From CAIRTM01 sp963723235 (lineage in GTDB: Bacteria > Desulfobacterota > WTBG01 > CAIYCZ01 > CAIRTM01), in contig CAVRPV010000011.1 of NCBI GenBank assembly GCA_963723235.1, positions 193,461 to 257,460 of the forward strand: a stretch of 64,000 nt of DNA. The letters are read 5' to 3'. Numbering within the stretch: the first letter of the stretch is position 1; the number at the start of each line of letters is the position of its first letter. Both the position numbers and the translations under genes were made by a program. Under the pieces are notes generated by a model. That model was not told where the DNA came from. It did not search any database and saw only the letters and a program-made list of their open reading frames with translations. Shown piece after piece: positions 56,394 through 64,000 of this stretch.

Positions 56394-58243
56394 ATGAAAC
56401 CAGAAGAAGAGTTTAAAAAGAGCGCCGGCGATATTAAAATTATTGCCAATGCTGCTGAAAAAGACATGTACAGCCATGATATCGGCGATGTGCCGCATAT
56501 CATGACACAGACTTTTTTTCAGACGCAGCCTGATTTTGTCGTTCAGCCCCAGAGCATTGAAGAAATCAGCACGGTGCTTGCATTTGCCTATGAAAAGAAA
56601 ATTCCGGTTATACCGCGCGGGGCGGCCTCGTGGGGATTTGGCGGCGTTATTCCGACGCAGGGCGGCATTGTTATCGACCTGTCGCCCTTCAGAAACATTC
56701 TTGAGCTTGATATAAAAAACAAGACCGTAACGGTTGAGGCCGGCGCCCGGTGGAGCGATATCGATATACTGGCAAAAAAAGACGACTTGTGCCTGATGAC
56801 CTATCCTTCGAGCAAGTTCTCCACGGTTGCCGGCTGGATGTCAACCGGCGGCTACGGCATCAACAGCTACCGCTACGGCCATATTTCAAAGCAGATCCTG
56901 TCGATGACGGTTGTAACGCCTGCCGGCGAGGTGAAAAAACTGACACCCGCTGACCCGGAATTTTCTTATTTTATTTCAACCGAAGGCCAGTTCGGCATTA
57001 TTGTCGAGGTAACCCTCAAGCTTCGCGATCTGCCGAAAAACTCCTATGCCCATATTTTTTATTTTCCGACGGATAAGGCAGGCATTTGATTTCATCGCGC
57101 GGGCTGCCCGGCAGAAAACAGCGGCCAATGTGATCAGATTTGTCGATGCAAACCATCTGCGCGAAACAAATGAAATAATGCATGCAAATGTGTTCAAGGA
57201 AAAGGCCGGGCGTGCTTGTTGAATTCAGCAGCACCGCTGATGAGCAGAAGTTTCTCGACCTTGTGAAGCAGTTCGGCGCATGTACGAGCAGTCCCCGCCT
57301 ATGCGGCATGCTATTTGTGGAACGAGCGCCTGTTCGGCATGAAGGCAAAGCGCCTTGGCCCCACGCTGCTTGCAAGCGAAGTGATACTGCCCATTGCCGA
57401 TGTCGGCGGCTTTCATTGAAAAAGCAAAAAAGCTCGGCGGCAATTACGGCGTCGAGATCTGCATCGATTCCTATATCCTTGATCAGACACAAGCGCTTAT
57501 CATGACCACCTTTCTGTGCGACTCGCGGAAGCTGAAGTATTTCGTTCACATGCCCCTTGTCTCCATGCTCACGCAGACAGCCGTTTCCATGGGCGCACAG
57601 CCCTATGGCCTTGGGCATTTGGAATGCCGCTTTTGTCAATCATCTGTATTAGCACCGAGCGGCAGAGCGAAGTACAAGGCCTATAAGGCAAAGGTTGACC
57701 CCAATGGCATTATGAATCCGGGCAAATATTTGCGGGTCGGTTCAAAATTCATGAATATTCCGGCGCTTGCTGTTTCATCCTGTTGTTTTCGGCCTGTCGA
57801 TGAACCTGCTGATACTGCTGTCGCCGGTTATCGGCCAGATTGCCACCATGATTTTCGGCAAGGACAAAAAGCTCGATTCCCTTGACCTTGAGCTCAGCAC
57901 CCATGCCTGCGCCAAATGCGGCAACTGCATGGCCGTGTGCCCGGCCTATCTGGTCACTGAAAAACGAGGCGGTCAGCGGCAAAGGGAAAGTCGCACTTGC
58001 CAAAAAACTTATTGCCGGACAGCCCGTGACGCCGGAAGAGGCGGCCAACTGCCTATCATGTGCATGCACTGCCGGGCCTGCGAGGAAATCTGCCAGACCA
58101 ACCTCGACCTGATGACGCTCTGGGATGCCCTGGAGCGGCGGCTTGAGGCACAATTCCCCCGGCCGGAAGAAAAAATAAAGGAATTTTTGAAAACCGTAGA
58201 TGGCAGCAAGGAATACTGGGACATGGTCGAGCGGAATTCATAA
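56394..58243 (+). CDS. FAD-linked oxidase fused to Fe-S domain (GlcD/HdrD-like), many frameshifts
   Basis: About 615 residues when joined. N-terminal half intact to 57089: PCMH-type FAD domain with PDFVVQPQSIEEISTVL, IPRGAASWGFGG, STGGYGINSYRYGHIS. After several shifts come the FAD-linked C-terminal domain (GNYGVEICIDSYILD, DPNGIMNPGKYLRVG), a membrane-like helix (LSMNLLILLSPVIGQIATMIFG), and a ferredoxin domain with CAKCGNCMAVCPAYL and CMHCRACEEICQTN. It resembles lactate/glycolate-type dehydrogenases that pass electrons to Fe-S partners. It heads the glutamate-synthase-like run and may feed electrons to it. About eight single-base breaks; conserved motifs survive in between. Confidence 0.75.
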
Positions 58244-58248
58244 GAATA

Positions 58249-58277
58249 GCAGGGGCGTATGCAGCATACGCCCCTGC
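58249..58277. repeat. Perfect 13-bp intercistronic hairpin
   Basis: GCAGGGGCGTATG (58249-58261) pairs exactly with CATACGCCCCTGC (58265-58277), loop CAG. It starts 6 nt after the preceding stop codon. A related hairpin follows the next-but-one gene at 61211. No T run, so not a classical terminator. Confidence 0.7.
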
Positions 58278-58312
58278 AGATTGATCACAATCTTATTCAT
58301 AATGTAGAGCAT

Positions 58313-59720
58313 ATGCCGAAAAAATATCACATTGACAATTAAGCCGACGCCCCTGAACGTGAAACTTGTAGCCAAGTTCAAGATTACGCGGGGCGAAAAC
58401 TGCATCAACTGCGGCAAGTGCACGAAAGTGTGCATTTATGAGGCCCACAAGCGCTCGGAGCAGGATATCCGCAAGATAGCTGATCCGTACATGGTTGCGT
58501 GCAGAAATTGCTTCCGCTGCATCCAGGAATGCCCGCGCGGCGCGCTGGTGAAATCACTCGATCCTGATTTTCAGGCCCTTGGCGGGTCGTACTGGAAGCC
58601 GGACATGTTTCTGTCCATCTGGAAGCAGGCTGAAGACGGCAAGGTGCCCGTGTCGGGCGCCGGTTATCGCGGCCCGTTTACCGGCCCGGGCTTTGACGGC
58701 ATGTGGACCGATATGTCCGAGATCGTCCGGCCCACACGCGACGGCATTCACGGCCGCGAATACATCAGCACTGCCGTGGAACTGGGCAGGAAGCTCAACC
58801 ATCTGGAGTTCGACGGTTCGGGCGCGCTTGTTTCAAACATTTTCGATACTGTCGATGTGCCGCTGCCGATTATTTTTGATATTCCGGCCTCGGACCTTTT
58901 GACGCCCAATGTTAAACATTGCGATGGTAACGGCAGCCGAAGCAATCGGATCTTTTGCCATGCTTCCGTGCTGCGGAAATCACCGCTGACATGCAGAAGC
59001 ACATGCAGCATATCATACCGCTGATGTGCCCCTGAGCCGATTCTGTCCATCACCGAGCTGATCAGGCAGTGCCCGGGTTATCGCGCTCGAGTACAGCGAC
59101 GCGCTTCTGAACAATTTTGCGGCAGTTCGCGAATCGGTTAAGAAAATATCAGCTCCGCGCTGGTCATCGTGCGCATTCCTGCAGCCACCGGCATTGAAGA
59201 CGCGGTCGTGGAGCTTGCCCGCAGCCGGGGTGGAAATCATCCATATTGTCGCCGATTACTGCGGCATGGAAGTGCAGGGCAGACCGCTATATTAAGGATG
59301 TTATCCGGGCGGTCCACCTGCGGCTGATCGATGAGCGGATGCGGGATGAAATCTCGATTATCGCCTCCGGCGGCATTGCCATGGCAGAGCATGTGCCCAA
59401 GGCCTGCATTTGCGGCGCCGACCTGACCGCGGTCGGCCTGCCGCTGCTCATAGCCCTGGGGGCGCTGCGTGTATCAGCAGCCGGAAAAGAAAATCGTCAT
59501 GCCCGAAGGAATCGAAAAAATACCGGTCGCCATCGCGCGGCAGCGGATCGTGAATCTCATGGGCGCCTGGCACTCGCAGCTTCTTGAAGTCATGGGAGCC
59601 ATGGGCATCCGCGAGGCGCGCAGGCTGCGGGGCGAAACCGGCAGGGCCATATTTTTTGATGAAATCGACAAGGAAATTTTCGGTAAACTTTTTCAGAAGC
59701 AGGAAGCGGCAAACGTATGA
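58313..59720 (+). CDS. Glutamate synthase-like FMN/Fe-S subunit, copy 1, frameshifted
   Basis: About 465 residues when joined. N-terminal double [4Fe-4S] ferredoxin (CINCGKCTKVCIYEAH and CRNCFRCIQECPRGAL), then the FMN-binding glutamate-synthase barrel (TRDGIHGREYISTAVELGRK, PLPIIFDIPASDLL, ISIIASGGIAMAEHVPKAC) and a C-terminal LMGAWHSQLLEVMGAMGIREARRLRGE. The start is ATG 58313 (MPKKYHIDN) with a shift before KPTPLNVK, or TTG 58332. Breaks cluster at 58920-59290 and near 59465. It overlaps the next gene by 4 nt. Second of two tandem-related FMN subunits in this operon; exact division of labour unknown. Confidence 0.75.
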
Positions 59721-61200
59721 AACCAGACAGCGTCGTTATAAAACCAATGCCATCGCGGTTCAAGCACCAGGTGCCCAAATACAAGGTCACCCGGTCTGAT
59801 GCCTGCATCAACTGCGGCATGTGCGCGAACAGCTGCCCCTACGGCGTGCACGAGCGCATCGAGGGCCATAATAAAATGCGGCCGCCCATCGACTATAAAT
59901 GCATCGGCTACGAGTGCCGCAAGAACGACGAGTTTTACTGCGTGTACCAGTGCCCGCGCAAGGCGCTGAGCCTGTCCCTCAATCCCATGTATGACACCCT
60001 GGGCGACTGCCGCTGGACCTCGGACATGATCGTTGCGACCTGGATCATGGCTGAAACCGGCTATCCGCCCGAGCGCACGGACCTGGGCTACAACATCGGC
60101 AATTCCGGCGGCGGCTTCGACAAGCTGCGCCTGAAGTTCCCGGAAAATCCGCCCAAGGTCGAGCGCGAGGAAATCTCAACGGCCATCACGCCTGAACCGC
60201 AGGAATGACGGCCGGGCCGATGTGGTGATCTCGACGCCCGTCTACGGCGGCGGCATGTCCTTCGGTTCGGTGAGCCTTGCGACCATGCTTTCAAAGGCGC
60301 GCAATGCAAAAATCTGGAATACCTTCACCTGCACGGGCGAAGGCGGGTATCCGGAAATGCTGTATCCCTATGACGATCATGTGATCACGCAGGTCGCCAC
60401 CGGGCCTTTTCGGTGTGCGCGAGGAAACGATACAGCGCGTCAAGATCGTCGAATTCAAGTATGCCCAGGGCGCAAAGCCGGGCCTTGGCGGGCATCTGCT
60501 CGGAGAAAAGAATACGGAAAGCGTTGCGCGCATGCGCGAGGCGGTGAAGGGCACGTCGCTTTTTTCGCCCTTTCCGTTTCATTCGGTTTATTCCATCGAA
60601 GACCACAAAAAGCATATCGACTGGATCAAGCAGATGAACCCGAAGGCCCTGGTGTCGGTGAAGGTTTCAACGCCCAATGATGTGGACATGGTTGCCGTCG
60701 GGTCCTATTATGCCGGCGCGCATATCATCCATATCGACGGCGGCTATGGCGGCACGGGCGCGGCGCCCGATATCGCAAAAAAGAATATCGCCATGCCCAT
60801 CGAATATGCCATCCCGAAGGTGCATAATTTCCTCAGGGACGAAGGCGCCCGGGATGTGGTGACCCTTATTGCTTCGGGCGGCATCCGCACCGCCCATGAT
60901 CTTGTCAAGGCGATCTGCCTCGGCGCCGACGGCGCGGTTATCGGCACGGCGGAAATGGTCGCCCTTGAATGCGTGCGCTGCGGCAACTGCGAATCGGGCC
61001 GGGGATGCGCCCGCGGCATCGCCTCGACCGACTCGGAGCTTGCCGACCTGTTCAACGACGAATGGGCGACGCAGCGCCTCACCAACCTCTACCATGCCTG
61101 GAACTACCAGCTCGTCGACATACTGCAGCGCATGGGCATGAAAAGCGTTACCGAGCTTGTCGGCCGGACCGATCTGCTGGAGCATGTTGATTACAGCTAA
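59717..61200 (+). CDS. Glutamate synthase-like FMN/Fe-S subunit, copy 2, frameshifted
   Basis: About 495 residues when joined; breaks near 60200 and 60405. It begins MKPDSVVIKPMPSRFKHQVP, then CINCGMCANSCPYGVH and YQCPRKAL cluster motifs. The FMN domain is nearly complete: STPVYGGGMSFGSVSL, FKYAQGAKPGLGGHL, SVKVSTPNDVDMVAVGSYYAGA, HIDGGYGGTGAAP, LIASGGIRTAHDLVKAICLGADG, and the 3Fe-4S type ligands ECVRCGNCESGRGCARGI. This is the archaeal-type (split) glutamate synthase core converting 2-oxoglutarate plus ammonia to glutamate. A hairpin separates it from the amidotransferase gene. Confidence 0.85.
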
Positions 61201-61210
61201 TTGATCACTG

Positions 61211-61239
61211 GCAGGGGCGGTTTGCGAACCTGCCCCTGC
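61211..61239. repeat. Intercistronic hairpin, second copy
   Basis: GCAGGGGC (61211-61218) pairs with GCCCCTGC (61232-61239) and the inner GGTT with AACC, one T bulged. Same outer arms as 58249-58277. It lies 10 nt after the stop of the FMN subunit. Confidence 0.65.
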
Positions 61240-61264
61240 AGAGAATTTAAACGGAGTTTCTATA

Positions 61265-63919
61265 ATGAACAGTGCAGAACAAATTCTTGCATCCCGCGCC
61301 GAGCTGTGCAGCCAGGTGCCCCACGCTTGCCCAGAATACCGAAGAAGAAGGCGGCTGCGGCGTTACCGGCTTCATCAGCTCCATTCCCGTGACGGGAAAA
61401 AATATCTTTGAGCCGTCGGTGCAGATGCACAACCGCGGCAACGGCAAGGGCGGCGGTATTGCTGCCGTTGGCTTTATCCCCGAAGCGCTGGGCGTCTCGC
61501 GGCAGGTGCTTGAAGATGACTATATGCTGCACATTGCCCTTCTTGATGAAAGCATTGCCGGTGAGATTGCCGAGCCGTTCATACATCCCGTATTTCACCA
61601 TCGATAAATCGGAAAAGCTGCCGCGCATTGATGATTACCGCAGCATCGGCCTTGATGTGAAGCCGCCGGAGATCATGCGGTATTTCGTCCGGGTGAAAGC
61701 AGGACGTTCTTGACGCCTTCATCCGCGACAATGGCGCTTACGGCCCTTGACCGCCGCGACGCCGAAGACGAGTTCGTGTACCACAACAGCTTTAAGATCA
61801 ATGCGAAATATTATGCCTCCCTTGGCGATAAAAAAGCCTTTGTCATGTCTCACGGCAGAAACATGATGATACTGAAGATCGTCGGGCTATGCCGAAAACG
61901 TGGTTAAATACTACAAGCTTGAGGATTTCAAAGCCCATGCCTGGATCGCCCATCAGCGCTATCCCACCCGCGGCAGGGTCTGGCATCCCGGCGGCTGCCA
62001 TCCTTTCAGCGCACTCAATGAGGCGCTGGTGCACAACGGCGACTTCGCAAATTACCAGTCCGTGAGCGAGTATCTGAAGCAGCGCAATTATATTCCGCTG
62101 TTTCTGACCGATACGGAAGAGGCGGCCCTCATGCTTGACCTGTGGAGCCGCGTGTACAAATATCCGCTTGAATACCTGATCGAGGCCCTGGCGCCGACAT
62201 CGGAAATGGATTTCGACCTGCTGCCGGCGGATAAGCAGAAGCTGTACAAGGCAATTCAGACGCACCATGTGGATGCTTCGCCCGACGGGCCCTGGTTTTT
62301 CATTATCGCCCGCAACAATATCCAGATAAGGCGCTGCAGCTTATCGGCATTACTGATACGGCCATGCTGCGGCCCCAGGTGTTTGCCCTGCAGGAAGCGG
62401 CGAGGTGCAGATCGGCCTCATCTGCTCGGAGAAAGCAGGCAATCGATGCAACGCTGATGTCCCTTGAGCGCGAGGACGCCCGCTTCCGGCCCATTGCCGA
62501 CAAGTACTGGAATGCCCGCGGCGGCAGCTATACCGACGGCGGTTCATTTATCTTCAGCCTTGTTGACAGCGGCGATGGCGCAGGCGGCAAAAAGCTCATC
62601 TGCACGGATAAGTTCGGCAAGGTGATAGACAACGCCCCGGGACCAGCAGATCTGCACGATGCCTGCAAGGCACCCGGACGATGCCGCTATACAGGCTGCA
62701 GCAGGCAGGCTTGCCCCTCTTTTTCAGCAGGGCGATGCGGCAGCGCAGGCGTGTTTGCTTCTATCCGGGACGGGTTCAAGTCGTTTTCAGCCCGGAGGCA
62801 TGTCACCTGCGCTGTCAAGGCAATCGAGCATATCGGCCGGCAGAGCGATGCCAATAAGAGCAGTCGCCATTGAGGCGCTGACCATGCTCGAGTGACCGGC
62901 GCTATGACACCGGAACGGTTAAGCGGGGATCTTTGCTGCATGTGCTCAAGGTAAGCCTTGACGCGATTTTTGCCGCTACGCCGAAAATAACCGAAAATTC
63001 CGGGCTCGAAATACAGTCATATCGATTTCGATACCCGGAAAAACCTGCGCGCGCCGCTCAGGGAAGATGCGGTGCTGGTCATCGATGCCGAGAAATTTCG
63101 AGCCCGAGGGCGACCTGTGCGATGCGGTCCTGATCGTGGCGGCCTACAAGCTCGGCTGGCGACGGTTTATCGTTTATAAATACCGCGGCCAGCGCTTTAC
63201 GGGCTGCGGCTTCGGCGCCGGCAACCGAAGGCGTGCGTATCGATGTCTACGGCTCATCGGGCGATTATCTTGCCTCGGGCATCGACGGCATGGAAATTCA
63301 TGTGCACGGCAATGCCCAGGACCAGCTCTGCCAGATCATGAAAGACGGCAAGCTCGTCGTGTACGGTGATGTGGGCCAGACTTTCATGTACGGCGCCAAG
63401 GGCGGTGCTGCCTATATTATGGGCAATGCCGCCGGCCGGCCCCTTATCAATGCCGTGGGCAAGCCGCGCGTGGTGATCAACGGCACTGCCCTTGATTATC
63501 TTGCGGAATCATTCATGGCCGGCGATCCGCTCAACGGCGGCGGCTTTGTGGTGCTCAACGGCATTGGCTTTGATGACCGAGACGGCAGCATCAGGGAATA
63601 TGATTCCCCTATCCCGGGCTCGAATATTTTTTCGCTTGCCTCAGGCGGCGCGATTTATGTCCGGGACCCGCACCGCAAGCTGGTGGACGAGCAGCTCAAT
63701 GGCGGCGAGTATGCCGAGCTGACCGATGCCGACTGGAATCTGATTTTGCCCTATCTTCAGGAAAATGAAAATCTGTTCGGCATTGCCATCGAGGAACTGC
63801 TGACCGTTAGACGGCGCGAAGACGGACACCGCAGACGGGTGTATCGAAAGATCAGTCCGAAAAAGGCGGCGGCGCCACGCGCAAAACGACGCCGGTCTGG
63901 TAGAAACCTGCACGTGTGA
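61265..63919 (+). CDS. Glutamine amidotransferase-GXGXG fusion (glutamate synthase module without FMN domain), many frameshifts
   Basis: About 880 residues when joined. ATG 61265 has GGAG at 8 nt. Class II amidotransferase with the nucleophile in EGGCGVTGFIS, QMHNRGNGKGGGIAA, AHQRYPTRGRVWHPGGCHPFSALNEALVHNGDF. After a helical linker (RYDTGTVKRGSLLHVLKVSLDAIF) comes the GXGXG beta-helix: VRIDVYGSSGDYLASGIDGMEIHVHG, QTFMYGAKGGAAYIMGNAAGRPLI, NGGGFVVLNG, ending VYRKISP. In typical GltB the FMN domain lies between these two; here it is encoded separately upstream. At least ten single-base breaks, mostly at runs of 2-4 identical bases. Delivers ammonia and structural scaffold to the FMN subunits (inferred). 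Confidence 0.8.
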
Positions 63920-63924
63920 TTAGT

Positions 63925-63963
63925 GGGCCTGCGCCGCTCGGCTTTCAGGAAATCGGGTTTTAG
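63925..63963 (+). pseudogene. PurF-like C-terminal tail fragment
   Basis: The codons read GPAPLGFQEIGF and a TAG stop, against GPVPVGFQKIGF at the end of purF (56086-56124); the DNA matches at about 40 of 47 positions including the bases TAGCAGGC after the stop. There is no start and an in-frame TAG at 63901, so it is not a gene by itself. It may be a remnant of a duplicated purF end carried with the adjoining repeat. Confidence 0.5.
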
Positions 63964-64000
63964 CAGGCTGTTGAAAAATATGAATTCACTTAAAACGGTT
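63961..64000. repeat. Dispersed palindromic repeat, copy 3 (cut by window end)
   Basis: TAGCAGGCTGTTGAAAAA at 63961-63978 matches the left ends of copies 1 and 2, again with TAG acting as a stop codon for the reading frame before it. After that the sequence differs (TATGAATTCAC), and the right end lies outside the window. Confidence 0.6.

Overview
The window looks like a chromosomal segment of an anaerobic Gram-negative bacterium, most likely Desulfobacterota (delta-proteobacteria) or a near relative. This is inferred from gene content only: a tungsten-type aldehyde:ferredoxin oxidoreductase, a probable selenocysteine-containing FrnE, an archaeal-type glutamate synthase, a Wzm/Wzt polysaccharide exporter, an LpxL-like acyltransferase, an RpoH sigma factor and many small envelope-stress proteins. 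No tRNA, rRNA, CRISPR array, transposase or phage gene was seen.

Layout. 0-6 kb: recN 3' end, an ArgA-like acetyltransferase, a YhcH-family protein, a CHASE4-GGDEF diguanylate cyclase, DUF3795 and a Kef-type antiporter, followed by two palindromic repeats. 6-13.6 kb (minus strand): AOR, a flavin-binding PNPOx protein, an LTA-synthase-like phosphotransferase flanked by a duplicated terminator, and an acetate-type Na+ symporter with its DUF485 partner. 14.3-17.4 kb (plus): an Hsp33-like chaperone, a FrnE-type oxidoreductase with an in-frame UGA at its active site, and a D-aminoacylase. 17.4-26.2 kb (minus): one giant cyclic beta-1,2-glucan synthase. 26.5-33.3 kb (minus): a general/envelope stress island (DUF3185, DUF3309, CsbD, Spy/CpxP, triple BON, Thivi_2564, a surface-repeat protein), a B12-binding radical SAM enzyme and two LuxR-type regulators. 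33.7-36.4 kb (plus): DEAD-box helicase behind a terminator-like leader, a CBS protein, and queF. 36.4-39.2 kb (minus): CoA-disulfide reductase-rhodanese fusion and a lipid A-type acyltransferase. 39.6-41.8 kb: a secreted kelch protein. 42-51 kb (minus): Wzt, Wzm, GT2, a BatD-like protein, dnaJ, rpoH, an MFS transporter and mltG. 51.3-54.4 kb (plus): a broken ferredoxin-dependent bilin-reductase-like gene, a cbiF relic, and a secreted C45-family hydrolase. 54.7-64 kb (plus): purF, then a heavily frameshifted glutamate-synthase-like operon.

How it fits together. Recurring themes are thiol and protein-folding stress (Hsp33, FrnE, RpoH, DnaJ, Spy, BON, CsbD), cell-envelope and periplasmic glucan synthesis, and glutamine-amide metabolism (PurF, glutamate synthase modules). 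Two secreted proteins 11 kb apart (kelch and C45) share a C-terminal domain of about 70-80 residues that I do not recognise.

Caution. Roughly 20 of about 50 genes are interrupted by single-base shifts, mostly at short homopolymers, while reading frames and catalytic motifs on either side stay conserved. The density is highest in 56-64 kb. This fits uncorrected indel errors in the assembly better than mass pseudogenisation, so frameshifted genes are given here as full-length CDS with the break positions stated. A few items (cbiF, the SYLF fragment, the purF-like tail) have lost whole segments and look like true relics.
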